Part shown: positions 49,007-61,088 of the stretch, piece after piece | Layout of the letters: every line of letters starts with the position of its first letter | How positions within the stretch are numbered: position 1 is the stretch's first letter | DNA from: Allodiplogaster sudhausi | Taxonomy: Eukaryota; Nematoda; Chromadorea; Rhabditida; Diplogasteridae | Direction of reading: 5' to 3' | DNA length: 64,000 nucleotides | Assembly (NCBI GenBank): GCA_945643635.1 | Contig: CALZFC010000019.1 | Span: 285,001-349,000, forward strand | Notes under the pieces: model-generated | What the model saw: the letters and a program-made list of their open reading frames with translations, nothing else | The model's database searches: none | What the model was told of the DNA's origin: nothing | Program-made: the position numbers and the translations under genes

Positions 49007-49163
49007 GCAGTAACACGGTCACCCATCATCATACAAGCTCTTTCTTTCACTTGATATCTCACAACATCACTCTTTCTATCAAGTTCTTCCCGCTGCGCAC
49101 CTAAAAGCTACATCTAGCTTTGCTTTTACTTTGGTTCGTGAGTAGCATCTCAGAAATGGCATC

Positions 49164-49208
<45 letters not shown>

Positions 49209-49518
49209 GGGAAGAGAGAGGGATAGAGTGGAATACGAAGAATGAGAAGACATGGAAGCGGAAATGCATGGCAGACAAAAATGCAGAGGAAGAAGCATGA
49301 TGAAGCGAACTGACTCGAGAGTGTAATTACTGCGGAGACGCGTTAAAAAAAGCATGCGAGTGGGGAGTGGCAGAGGTGGCTAGTGAAGGAGAGGAGAGAT
49401 AGATAGAGAGGAAGAGAGAATGAGAGAGAGAGAGGACTAAAGGGAGAAGGAGAGAGAGCGAGAGAGAGAGAAGGAGAGAGCCAGAGCACAAGCAAGAACG
49501 GACTTGACTGTTGCCCTG
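47383..49518. other. Repeat-rich intergenic DNA upstream of the collagen gene
   Basis: No supported gene. CT tracts lie at about 48208-48300, 48490-48612 and 48890-49003; GA tracts at 49169-49208 and 49400-49490. The orientation therefore switches from CT to GA approaching the collagen promoter. Confidence 0.6.
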
Positions 49519-49526
49519 TATAAAAG
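49519..49526 (+). promoter_or_regulatory. TATA box of the collagen gene
   Basis: TATAAAAG lies 52 bp upstream of the collagen ATG at 49578, which predicts a 5' UTR of only about 25-30 nt. A strong TATA box fits the high, pulsed expression of cuticle collagens. Confidence 0.75.
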
Positions 49527-49577
49527 GGTCTCTCTCGGCGTCCTTCAGCAGCAACCTGCTCTTCTCCTCTATCTAGA

Positions 49578-50720
49578 ATGGAGATTGACAACAAGGTCAA
49601 GGCGTACAGAGTGGTCGGCTATGCCGCCGTCACCTTCTCGGCCATCGCCGTCCTCTCCATCTGCGTGACCCTCCCGATGGTCTACAACTACGTCGCTCAT
49701 GTCAGACGACAGGTCACCAACGAGCTCGAGCAGTGCAAGGTAAGAGAAGTTTCTCTTCTATTCTTTCCTTATCTAATTTAAAATCATCTCCTTGTTCCTC
49801 ATTCCCTCTATCAAATATCGCTGACTTCTTATCTACTTCCCCTCACTCTCTCTCAGTCTCTCACTCTCTCCATCCCCTTGCAGACCTCGGTGAACGGAGT
49901 GTGGCGCGACGTGTACGCGGTGAAGGAGCTCCGCCCGGCCGGCAACCGCACGGCTCGCGCAGTGAACGGCCGCGTCGCCCGTCAGTACGACAGCTACGGA
50001 GGCAGCAGCGGAGGCAGCAGCAACTACGGCAACGGAGGCGGCTCTGCCTTCTCGCAGAACTACCACGCGTCTCAGGACAACGCGGGAGGAGGCGGCGGCG
50101 GCTCTTGCTCTGGCTGCTGCCTGCCCGGCCCCGCTGGCCCCGCAGGCGCGCCCGGCCGTGCTGGTACCCCTGGACGCCCCGGTGCCCCTGGATCCCCCGG
50201 TAACCCCGGCCGTCCCAACGGAGCCCCTTGCACGCCCGTCACGCCTCCTCCTTGCCAGCCTTGCCCCGCCGGTCCCCCCGGCCCTCCTGGTGCTCCCGGA
50301 GCCCCTGGCAACGACGGCCGTCCCGGACAGCCCGGATTCAAGGGAGCTGACGGACAACCCGGTGAGGCCGGCCCCTCCGGCGCGCCTGGTCAGCCTGGCC
50401 GCCCTGGAAACGATGGCCGCCCCGGCCAGCCTGGCCACTCTGCCTCCGGCTCTGGCCCCAAGCCTGGTGCTCCCGGACAGCCCGGAGGCCCCGGCCCCCG
50501 CGGACCTCCCGGCCCCGCCGGTCGCCCCGGAAACGACGGCCGCCCCGGCAACCCCGGTCAGCGTGGCCAGCCCGGAGCTCCCGGCAACCCCGGTAACGAC
50601 GGCGCCCCCGGCCAGCCCGGCCGCCCCGGCAACTCCGGTGGCTCTGGCGAACGCGGTATCTGCCCCAAGTACTGCGCCCTCGACGGAGGCATCTTCTTCG
50701 AGGATGGAACTCGCCGCTAA
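49578..50720 (+). CDS. Nematode cuticle collagen
   Basis: Two exons (49578-49739 and 49884-50720) encode 332 residues. Residues 1-54 form the cuticle-collagen N-terminal domain, with a signal-anchor segment ([18 protein letters not shown]) and [13 protein letters not shown]. Basic sites such as [14 protein letters not shown] fit subtilisin-like cleavage before secretion. After a Gly/Ser-rich spacer and cysteines in SCSGCCLPG, Gly-X-Y blocks run from about residue 130. They are interrupted by [19 protein letters not shown] and HSASGSGPK, and the protein ends with [19 protein letters not shown]. Cysteine clusters flanking the triple helix are those used for inter-chain disulfides. The gene is strongly GC-rich with C-ending codons, unlike its neighbours, as expected of a very highly expressed gene. 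It belongs to the epidermal extracellular matrix. Confidence 0.97.
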
Positions 50721-50799
50721 GCAGCAGCCAGAAGAGCAGCCACGGGCTGTCTTCTCTCTCTCTTTCTCTTTCTCTCTCTGCTCCCTCTTCAGACAGCAC

Positions 50800-50805
50800 A
50801 ATAAA
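50800..50805 (+). terminator. Polyadenylation signal of the collagen gene
   Basis: AATAAA lies 80 bp after the collagen stop codon, in AGCACAATAAATC. Confidence 0.7.
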
Positions 50806-50968
50806 TCTTTTTTCTCAACAGTACTTTCGTGAAACACAACGAAGCAAAATGGGAATGGGTAATGATGCTCCACCTTTGCAAAACCAATCGCCAAATGACC
50901 GTTAGTAGTCACCACCGATTCTATCTCTCCCTCTCTCTCACTCTCTCTCCCTTTCTCTCCGTCTCTCC

Positions 50969-50999
<31 letters not shown>

Positions 51000-51760
51000 G
51001 TTCTCTTTCTCTTTCTCTACTCTACAGATAGAAATGAATGGCAAAGAACACAGTTAACAAGTACTCGGGTACTGTGACGACAAGAGGGATGAAGTTGAAG
51101 TGGAGTGATGAAAGAAAGTGAAAAGTATGTAGAAATCACAAAAGATACACAAAACACTAATAGAATGGAGTATACGATGGAGAGCGAGAACCCCGAAGGG
51201 CACGATGAATGCAGATTTAATGTAGATTAATAATTTTCGCAAAATTAAGGATACCAAAAGTGATCAATATGACCAATTTATCTTTACATCAAAATAAGTA
51301 AAAATGTCCCATGACAAAATATACGCTAGATTCTAATTATATTCCCCCACTAAATGTAACAGCCCGAAGATAAGGAAACATGCAGATTAAAATTAGCTAC
51401 CAAATTAAGTTTGATGTTTGCAGAGTCAGGTTTAAATTGTTAGAGTTCCATTTACAAAAAGGAATGAGGTTCATTTCGTACGGAAACAGCCAGAGGCAGC
51501 GGCTTCCGCCTTCAGCGGAGATGGTGCCTTTCTTTCTCTTCATTCCTTCTCTACCTAGTCTATTTATATGTATATTCTACTTTTTATTTACTCCTTAAAC
51601 ATGACAACATGGAATGGTTTCTCTGCCGACTCAGCCAGGATTTCTCTGCTGCCGGCGACTTCTTACTGCTACTTCTTTATTCCTCTCCTCTACTGTTCGC
51701 CCAATCTCTTCTCTTCTCTCCCTCTTTCTTTCTCTCACTCCCTCTCTCTCTCCTTTGTAG
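50806..51760. other. Intergenic DNA between collagen and the four-TM gene
   Basis: CT tract at about 50922-51015, then AT-rich DNA. The missing first exon of the four-TM gene should lie in the right half. An ATG at 51601 opens a short frame, but it does not splice in phase to the exon at 51761. Confidence 0.4.
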
Positions 51761-52523
51761 ACGTTGCTGAAGTTGTTCATCATCGTGTACTGGTTCCTCT
51801 CGCTGTCCCGTGCAATTGTTGCGCGCGGTTCGCTTTCCGTGGCTGATGGTGAGAAAAGCGATGAAGGTGTCGCTCGGCTTCATTACACCCATGCTAATTT
51901 GGAAATCTATGTAATATTAAAATGATTAACTGATGCAGGTCGATTGATTCCTTGAAGATGATGGCAAGTTGAGGTGACTGGCTGGTGAATGTGCTGGTGC
52001 CTGCAGTGGCCTGTCTCTCTGCCTCCGTCGCGATCCTCCTGCAGATCGCACTCCTTCTCTATCCCTTTCTCTTAATCTGCGTTCGCCTTTCTTTACTTCG
52101 ATTCCTTTTGCCTGACTGTGATGTTTCCTTCTCTTCATCCAAAAAGCAACAGATCAGATTGATTGTCTCTAAAGGATGGAGAATTTAGAGAGTGATTTTG
52201 TTATGCAGATATTCAACTCGCTCGCCTCCTTCTGCAAACTCGTCCTTCTGATTTTCTTCCGACTCACAACTGAATCTGCTGAGGGAAACGATGTTCCAGG
52301 CTGGAAATTCAAATAAATCAATGAATAAGGAGGAGGAAAAGTATTTAGGTTGATCTGATCGACTCAAGTTATTATCCTTTTTAAGATCCATTGATGGACT
52401 TTGTGGAAGAGCAGAAAAAGCGCGCCCAAACGTATTTCGTCGTTGCTTTGCTTGTCCAGGTCTCTGCATCCCTTCTCTGTCTGCCCATCTCCTATTACCA
52501 TCTCTATTTGACTTTCTACCCTA

Positions 52524-52579
<56 letters not shown>

Positions 52580-52940
52580 CTCTCCCTCTCTTTAGATAGT
52601 GCTCCTTCTCTTCTTCTCTCACGCCGTCCTTCTTATCATGCTTCACATCAGCAAGATGGAGCTGGTCGAGTTGCGTCGGCAGCAGCTCGACCTGCAAGAG
52701 GTTCCCTGACTTCGGCTACCGTATTCCTCCCGACTACCGTAACCCTTTCTTCTTTGCGGATCCAGGCAGGCCGCGTCCGCTGGCGTGCCGAGCAGGGGGG
52801 AGGCTTGCTGATTCTGCCTCCGGATGAAGTAGTCGTCGGGGCTGCGCCTGTGGAGTCTCCGCCCTCTTACTCCATGGTTGGTACATTTCTGTGTTCTTCT
52901 CTCTTTCTCTCTCATCCACTCCTTCTCTCTGCGTTTCTCT

Positions 52941-52972
<32 letters not shown>

Positions 52973-53354
52973 TCCCGTCTCTCATTCACTATTTTTCTTT
53001 CTTCCTCGGATTTCTACCGTTCTGGTATTTCAGGTTGGCCGCAACGAGGGAGTTCTTATGATATCTGAGAAGCAAACGACAATTCTGACACCTCCTCCCA
53101 ATTATTCGATTCTTGAACAGGTATGCATTCCTTTTTAAATAAAATTTATTTATTCATCACATACATACATATGTACATACATATTTATTACAATATTAGT
53201 ATTCCATAAAGACAATACTGTGGAAAAATAGTTAAATGACTAAAATGCAACATTGTTCTTCCAGACAACCAAGAAACCCGCTAGTCCGGCAGAAGAGTCG
53301 ACTCCGAGTGACTCCTTTTCGACTCCGCTCTCTTCTCTCCGCACTGGCGTCTGA
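51761..53354 (+). CDS. Four-TM membrane protein with C-terminal PPxY motifs (first exon not found)
   Basis: The exon at 51761 follows an acceptor TTTGTAG and encodes TLLKLFIIVYWFLSLSRAIV (TM1). It joins in phase 1 to VACLSASVAILLQIALLLY (TM2, about 52007). The next exons give LASFCKLVLLIFFRL (TM3, about 52209), then MDFVEEQKKRAQTYFVVALL leading across a CT-rich intron into IVLLLFFSHAVLLIMLH (TM4). The cytoplasmic tail has LVELRRQQLDLQE, LLILPPDEVVVG, PPSYSM and PPNYSILEQ, stop 53352-53354. PPxY motifs bind WW domains of Nedd4-type ubiquitin ligases and are common in lysosomal or endosomal four-TM proteins such as LAPTM. An LAPTM relationship is a guess from layout only. Confidence 0.6.
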
Positions 53355-55376
53355 TTACTACACGCACCACACTTCATCTTCGCGCACTTCCAAAGACCTT
53401 TTCTATATCAACGACAAGTAAAGCTTCAAACAGATCCAATGCAAATGACTGTACTTGTTGAAAGATCTGTAGTGCTTGTTGTTGAAGAAACTTGAAAGTT
53501 GAAATCATATTAACTATTCATTTAAATTTTGAAAATGTTTAGCTGTAAAGCAAGCCATCTTTCAAAGTGTCAATTTTATCCTCTATTACTCTGCATTTCC
53601 TTCTAATGTATAAAGGACAAGACTAAAGGCAACACTATTAGTATTAACAATAAGGCAAAGATGTGGATAACTGTAGACTTCAACGGGAACACGGAAAAAC
53701 GGGATGAGAAGAGAGGCAGAAGAGTAGAAATAAAGCAAGTAACATCAAAAGATGAAGATTGCACTGGGCGAGGCTGGAAGAGAGCCAGCTTAGAGGAGAA
53801 CTCGTGAGAGAGAAGGCGACTCGAGAGAGAACGAGAGAAAGAGAGATACCATGCAGGACGAGGCAGAGAAAGAGAGAAGAGACTGCGCGAGTCCGTCGCT
53901 ATCAAGTCATGGCAAGATAGTTATCAATCGATAGCTGAATACATCGTCATTATAAATAAGAAAAGTCCGTCCCAAGCAAACAGCAGCCATTGAATAGGCA
54001 TAATGGAAGAAGCCACAAAGAAAGAAAATAAGAATGGGAGAAGAAAGAGAAACGGGAAGCATTCCATTTCACCGAGAAGGCCAATTATGAAAGAGAGGGA
54101 AACAACGAAGAAATGTCTCAACTATGGGACATGTCTGATTAGAAGGATAGAATATGTAGAAGCACGATCGATGTTCATGATGTAACATTGGAGGACGACT
54201 CACTCCACCCGAGTACAACATTTTGCATAGAAGAAGAAAGAGAGAGCCAGTCATTAGGAGAGGTCGAATTGCACGGAAGAGAACGGCACAGAGTTACCGA
54301 CAGTTACAGACACCAGAACAACTACATCACTATGATATCGCCAACACTAGGGATGAGAGTGGAAAGAAGGAGAGAGGGAGGGTGGGGAGAGCGAGGGGAG
54401 AGAGAGCAAGGGGAGAGAGAGCGAGGGGAGAGAGAGCGAGGGGAGAGAGGTAGGAGTGTGAGGACAATAAAGAAAAAAGAGAGTATGTTAACTGTAAAAG
54501 GCAAAGAAAACAATGAGCATAAGGCAGCTTAAAGGGCGGGGGATGAAAGAAGAGGGAAGCGTTTCTCCGGGGAGATTTAAAAAAAGAAACAATAGAGAGC
54601 ACTGACTGCTAACAATGAAATAATTAGCACAGTACACGTCAGAGGAGAGAGCATGGAGAAGCAGAGAGCGAGGAAGGCTACAGAAAGAGAAGGAAGAGAG
54701 GGACAAAGAGAGGAACGGGACAGTTTACAGAGATGGGGATGTGGAGAGAGACAGCAGAGAGAGGGAGAGAGAGCGAGGGGGAGAGACAGAAGAGAGAGAG
54801 GGAAAGAGCGAGGGGGACAGGCAGCAGAGAGAGGGCGAGAGTAGAGAGGGAGAGAGAGAGGTGGAGAGAGCAGAGAGAGAGAGAGAGCGAGGGGGGAGAC
54901 AGCAGAGAGAGGGAGAGAAGCATCAGATGCTCCTCTTCCATGTGCGCGTCCGCCTAATGCGTTTGCGCAGGCCCAGGCATAAAACGAAATGGAGGCGTCA
55001 CTTGCCCGCTCTGCTGCTCTGTGTTGAGGAATATTTGAAGTGGGAGAGGGAGGTGAGAGTGAGAGAAAGAGAGAGAGAGAGAGATTGAGAGAGACGGAGA
55101 GATGCATGGAGAGAGAGAGAAGTGAGGCTGAGAGAGATAAGGAGACGGAAAAGAAAAGGCTTATGCCCTATGTGTTGCTGCAGACGACACGCTAAGTACT
55201 TGCAAAGTGACGTAGTAGAGAGAAGAAATGAGGAGGGAAAGTTGAAATTCATCCACGAGGATCTCGGATGAGAAACTCATTCCCCATGAGGTACGATTGC
55301 TGCTAACCGGGAGACTGTGCAAGGGTTGAGAGAGCATGAGCAATGAAGATAGTGCAGAGAGAGCAGAGGAATGGCT
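53355..55376. other. Intergenic GA-rich DNA
   Basis: AT-rich to about 53600, then increasingly GA-rich on the plus strand. Blocks such as GAGAGCGAGGGGA repeat three to four times at 54386-54450, and similar arrays lie at 54740-54920. No coding signal is convincing. The right end is the 3' flank of the minus-strand HTH gene. Confidence 0.5.
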
Positions 55377-56155
55377 CTAGAAGTCATCTTCTTCTGCGAA
55401 GACAAGCTTCTTTGGCAAAGCATTCTTCCGTCGGCGAGAAGAGACCGAGGGATTGGGAGGAACAGCGGAGATGACGCCGGAGGACGCCAGAAGGGCGCCC
55501 GCGCCGAACTCATCTCCGGAAGAAAGAAGGGAAGAGGGAGAGGAAGAGGAAGAGACCGAAGTCAGTGGAGAGGAGCAGTCGGAGGAGGCAGAGGACGAGA
55601 GACCGAGTGACAGCAGAGAGCCCAGAGAGTGAGACAGAGGCACATGGATCACTTGAGCCTGCAATTCGACAATATCTCGGATTTGAAAATATTAAGCAGT
55701 GGCCATTTCAATCTATTCATTTGATACCACTTCAATTGTCCCTAGCTCAACTTTTCATTTAATCTAATCTCTATCTACATGCCTATTTGTTCAGCTTCTC
55801 TTATCACCAATCTTATCAGACCTTCTACTCTCTTCGTTTTACACTAATCTTACTCCCTACTCTAATCTCTCCTCTCTCTCCCACTCTCCTCCTCTCTCTC
55901 TCTCCGCCCTCTCTCTCCCCCTCTCTATCCCTCCCACTCTCTCCCCTCTCTCTCCCCTCTCTCTCACCCTCTCTCTCTCCCCCTCTCTCCCTCTCTCTCT
56001 CTCACCACTTACCAAGTCCGCCTTATCATGCGCGAATCGTTTTGAGATCTTGGCGGCTGCCGACAGAGCAGACTGAGATGGAAAGGAAGAAATGGAAGCA
56101 GACGAGGAAGCCAGAGAGCCACTGCTACTGCCGCTCGACCCTTTCATCTGATCCC

Positions 56156-56198
<43 letters not shown>

Positions 56199-56688
56199 AG
56201 AGAGAGGGTGAGAGAAAGATAGGGAGGCTAAAATGACTGAAGGGTAGGAATGAGAGGTTGTTAGTGATGAGCTGTGATTGCAACGACTGGAGGAAGAGAG
56301 AAGTGGATTGTCCTAACATGAGTCTGTCCTCGTGCTTCCTCCACTCTCGAATGCTGCTCTCTGCTACGTTGTATTCTCTGCCGGCCGCTCGATTGCCAGC
56401 TGACTTGGCGAACTTGATGATCTCCAGCTTCTCCTCCACGGTGTACTGCTGCAATCGTCAGGCAGAAAAGACAGCTCACACGGGCGATACAGCAAAAGAG
56501 GGACTATCAATCTCTGCCACAACTCAACTCCAAACCGCTTAAGTTCTGATCTCTCTCTCTCTCTCATAATACACTTTGATACTCCTGAATTGGTGGTTGG
56601 AAGATACCTTGAGAGTGCGAAGAGGGGGCGAGTGACTATCCCGCTTCCTCTTGCGAGTGGCTGCTGCTGCCTTTACTGTCACTTCCAT
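55377..56688 (-). CDS. Brinker/psq-type helix-turn-helix protein
   Basis: Four minus-strand exons, 56688-56608, 56448-56318, 56154-56013 and 55658-55377, total 636 nt (211 residues) with all phases consistent. The start reads MEVTVKAAAATRKRKRDSH, which contains a basic nuclear-localisation-like KRKR. Residues about 28-70 are a Brinker/Pogo N-terminal-type HTH: YTVEEKLEIIKFAKSAGNRA, then REYNVAESSIREWRKHED. In this family the pattern E-K-L-x-(I/V)-I-x-(F/Y)-A and IREWRK forms the DNA-contacting fold. The rest is Ser-rich (SGSLASSSASISSFPSQS) with ISKRFAHDKADL, then RRRKNALPKKLVFAEEDDF at the C-terminus. It is either a nuclear DNA-binding regulator or a domesticated transposase-derived protein. 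No transposase catalytic domain follows. Introns and flanks carry CT/GA tracts. Confidence 0.82.
56160..56200 (+). repeat. (GA)n tract in an intron of the HTH gene
   Basis: About 36 bp of perfect GA directly downstream (plus sense) of the CTGCAG acceptor of the third exon. In the sense strand of the gene it is a CT tract that forms the polypyrimidine stretch before the splice acceptor. Confidence 0.9.
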
Positions 56689-56883
56689 TGAGAGAGTGAA
56701 GAGAGAGAGAGAGAGAGGGTGAACTGAAGAGAATGCAGAGATAATAAAGACACGGCAGTATGTAGGGAAACATCACGATTCAATAATAAGGAAATTGACG
56801 GTAAGTTGACAATCAAGGCTACCGTCTCATGGTCTAAAGCGCGATTCGTGAGATATGCGGAGGGCGGAGAGCTGGAGGGGGAG

Positions 56884-56937
<54 letters not shown>

Positions 56938-57465
56938 GAGAGAGAGCCAGTCCAAGCTCCTCTCTCACTGCTACCGTTTCCACAGTGTCAATAGAACAGC
57001 CCAAGGCGCCGAGTGAAATAGCGAAGGAGAATGCGCAGAGAAGGGAGAAGCACTGAGAGAGTGATTGCAACCGTCGAGGGCCCGACCGTTTTTCCTGGTC
57101 GGCTACATTGCCGCTTCCTTGCTGCGCAATGTGAAAGAAGAGGGAGAGAAAAGAGTGAGAGAAAGAGAGCAGAGAGTGAGAGAGAGAGGAAAGAGAGGAG
57201 AGAGTGAGAGAAAGAGAGGAGAGAGAGAGAAAGAGAGAATGGTGTCGGACCGACGTGGCATCGCCATGCATGTGCGCACACGCGCGCGGCTGCGTCTGTT
57301 CTGTCTCTTCTCTCTCTCTCTCTGCGTCTCTCTCGATTCCATTGTCTCTCTTCCCTCTGCTCTTCCTTGTGTGATCGCTTCTCCCCATTCATTCAGCTCT
57401 GCTCAACAGTTAGTGCCCGCGCCATCCGTAGACCGCCGGTCGGCTGCTACCACTATCAGAGAATG

Positions 57466-57499
<34 letters not shown>

Positions 57500-57642
57500 C
57501 AGAAAGAGAGAGAGAGAACGAGAGAGAGAGAGAGAGAGATAGATAGATAGAGGAGAGGGAGACACTCTATCTTTGCTGCGCTGTCTGATTCCACAACTTT
57601 AGATCTCTCTTTCTCTCTCTCGTCCTATCTCTTTCTCTCCAT

Positions 57643-57683
<41 letters not shown>

Positions 57684-59548
57684 CTTGGTTGCCAGCGGGC
57701 TCTGTCTGAATGCGCGACTCGATTGCCTGCGAGGCACGATGATCAATCAATTCGAGCATGACAAAGGAGCGACGAGAAAAAAAGGGAGAAAGATGGCGTG
57801 GCAGGCGAGGGGAGGGACGGTTAACACTTCTGCGCAGAGAGAAGACAGGCAGAAACAGTATATGGAGAGACAAAGAGAGACAGAGAGAGAGAGAGAGAGA
57901 GTGATGATAGAGAGAGATGATAGAGAGAGAAAGTTATGAGAATAGTGGATGAGGATGAAAGGGAGAATGCCTCGGAAAGAATAGGCATCGTAAGCTATCA
58001 TGGGGCTGTCAGCGCATAAGCACGGGTCGCCTGGAGCGAGTGGAAGAGAAGGGGCCACTGCCTGAACAAACCACCAGCAACTGCGCAGATGGAGAGAAAG
58101 GAGGAGGAGAGAGAGAAGGGGAATGGAAGAGAAACAGAGATGCCGAAGGGAAGCAGAGAAGGAGACACGTAATCACAACACTTCTCAAATCGCGCACTGA
58201 CAAATTCGAAAGGAAAAAAAGAAGAGAAAACGGCGAAGGAGAAAAGAAACTTACAAATGAACTCGAGGAATGAACAACTGAAATATAAAAAAATTTCCAA
58301 ACGGAGTGTTAAAATCTCAAAGATGAACCAATTCACGCTGTACTTTGTCTTATTCACAAGCAAGGAAATTTAGCTCCAAAGCATAAGACTTTGACTAAAA
58401 AGTATGCTTTTTCCCTGTAATTCGAATTGTCTGTACAATTCAGGAAGAGTGATGTATTCCGAGCATTGGTGAGAAAGGAAGGGTGGAAAGTGCGCAGAGT
58501 GATTGGGAACGGAGACCGGAAGAGAGCTGCCATCGGAGGGAGGAAGAGCGGCTGCCCCCTGAAGAATGCATTGGCCGGAGAAGGAGCCTCCCTTTTTGCG
58601 CGGCCCATCTTCGCTCCTCTGTCGCCCGGTCTCTCCACACCCTTCTCTACACCATCTCCCCCCCTCTTCCAGCTGCCACCCATCCACTGATGCCAGCCTG
58701 CCCCCTCCCGCATGTCAACGACGCTCTTCGCGCAGTCTGACGCCTGTTTCTGATGAGTCTTTAGGACGATGGAGAGGGATCGAGAAGAGAGAAAGAGAGA
58801 GGGAGAGAGGGAGGGAGAGATTAGAGAGATAGAAGGAAAGAGGGAGGGATCGAGAGGAGAGAAAGAGAAAGGGAGAGAGGGGAGATGAGAGAGAGAGAAA
58901 GAGGGAGAGAGATGTGGGAAGAGACATGGCTATTGCAGATGAGTGAGAAGGGCCACGTTGGGGATGCAAGAAGCGGTCTATGAGTGAAAAAAGCGAGACG
59001 TTTTCATACATACAGGATATGAGAGGAAACAATAGAATGGAGTACAGCTACAATTTAGGTTATCCTTTAGTTACTGAGATCGCAAGTGAATAATTTGCGT
59101 TTTTGTATTTTTTTAAAATCAGATTTCAAAAATTAACATTCATAATTGAACAATCGAAATGAATTTAGGAAAGACTAAAACAACTCCTGCATTCTAATGC
59201 AGCCTAATGCTTGCAATTGCACTACAAATGAGTATCAGGAGAGGAAGCGACTGGTAGCCTGGAATGTTGAGAGAAGCAGAGGACAGAAGAAAAAGCTGCA
59301 AAAAGTGGAAGAGGGAAGATGGTCTGCTGATTGAAGGGGTTGAGAGGGAGGGAGACAGAGATAAAGAGAGAGAAAGCGAGAGAGAGAGAGAGAGAGAGAG
59401 AGAAAATAAAAACAGAGAGAGAGGGAGAGAGAGAGGGAGAGAAAGGGATAAAAGAAAGTTTCGAAGAGCATCTTGTCGTATGGCACGGCTGTCGACTCTC
59501 GCGCAGCGTGGTGGCCTGCTAATGCTCCCCTGCTCCCTTCCCTCTCTT

Positions 59549-59579
<31 letters not shown>

Positions 59580-60180
59580 TTCTTTCTCTCTCTCCCTCTC
59601 TATACCAACTAGACGGCTGCACGAGTGGCGCACACAACGACATGCACAAATTGCGACGTCTGTGGGGCCAGGCTGCGCAGGCTGAGAAGAGATGGAATGG
59701 GGCAGAGGGGAGATGGAGATGATGCACTCAAACATCATGAAATTATCTGGGGAAAAGGAAGAGAGAGAGAGAGAGGAAGAGAGAGAGGAAGAGAGAGAGA
59801 GAGAGAGAGCGTGAGAAGAAGGCTAATTGCTGAAAACATTGCAGGAAATGAGCAAATTGGTGCAAATGTTCTCGCGCAATAGAAGGAAGATGGACTGACT
59901 GATCAGGCTGAGAGATCGAGTGAAGTGAGTGGGAGAGAGGGAGCAGAGAAAGGGTGGAGAAGAGAGAGAAAGGAAAAGAAGAGAGAGAAAAGGTAAGGGG
60001 AAAGCTGTGCCCGAGGCGATTGGGAGAAGCAGCAGCTGCAGTCAGTCGGCGACTTCGGACGGTGTGTCTGCTGCAGCTCGCTGGCGCAGCCATTGCGCAG
60101 TTACACTCTGTTATCCAGGACTGAGAGAGAGGAGAGAGAAGAGAGAGACAACAGAGAGAGAGAGAGACAGAGAGAGAGAA

Positions 60181-60242
<62 letters not shown>

Positions 60243-60327
60243 GAGAGCGGTGACGGCCTCAGGGCCAGAGGAGGAAGACGGAGCAGCCGTGCGCTCCTGG
60301 CCATCCTTCTTCTCTCCAGTCGGGTGA

Positions 60328-60369
<42 letters not shown>

Positions 60370-60852
60370 GGGGAGAGAGAGGGAGAGAGAGAGAGAGAGG
60401 TAAGCTTTTCGCTCACACACCACCCGAGAATGAGACATTGCCTGAGGGTCCACCTCCAGGCAGGAGACAACAGGCGGTGGCTCTCCGTAGGAATGCATTT
60501 CAAGAGGGCGCATCTCTTTCTCTCCCTCCCCTTTCTTCCCTTGATGTACTTCGCCAGATTGGCTTCCAAGTAGTTCCCGATGTCCAAGCCTGCGCACCCC
60601 ATTGAGAGTGGTTCAACCAACCCCCCCCCCCTTCTACCCCCCCCCCCTCACTGCCCCAGAAGTGTCAGCTACAGTGCGCGGGGAGCGGAAGCATTTCAGC
60701 CGTGGACAACGCCGCCAAATAAGGTCTCGCCGGGCCGGTGCGCATACCCCTGTTCCATTTCTCTGCCTTCTCTTAACAGGATCTCTCGAAACCTCTCTCC
60801 TCTCTTTCCTGCGTCTCTTCTGTTGCCACTCTCTCTCCATTGTCGCGCAGCT

Positions 60853-60886
<34 letters not shown>

Positions 60887-61054
60887 CTTCGACCTCCGTC
60901 AAGTGGGCGACAGAAGAAGGAAAGAGAGGAATCTACTGGCCTGGAAGATATTTCGGGAGGAAATGGAGTCGTTGCCGCTCCGATGGCGATGCCGTCGATG
61001 CTGGCGCCTCATGAGATGGAGGAAACGATGAGAAAGAGTTTGGAAGATGGAGAA

Positions 61055-61088
<34 letters not shown>

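Noticed and set aside
49833..51044. A 403-residue minus-strand open frame opposite the collagen gene
   Set aside because: It is the antisense of GC-rich Gly-X-Y codons plus a GA tract; the plus-strand collagen is unambiguous.
60619..60648. Two poly-C runs close together
   Set aside because: Simple homopolymers with no associated structure that I can see.
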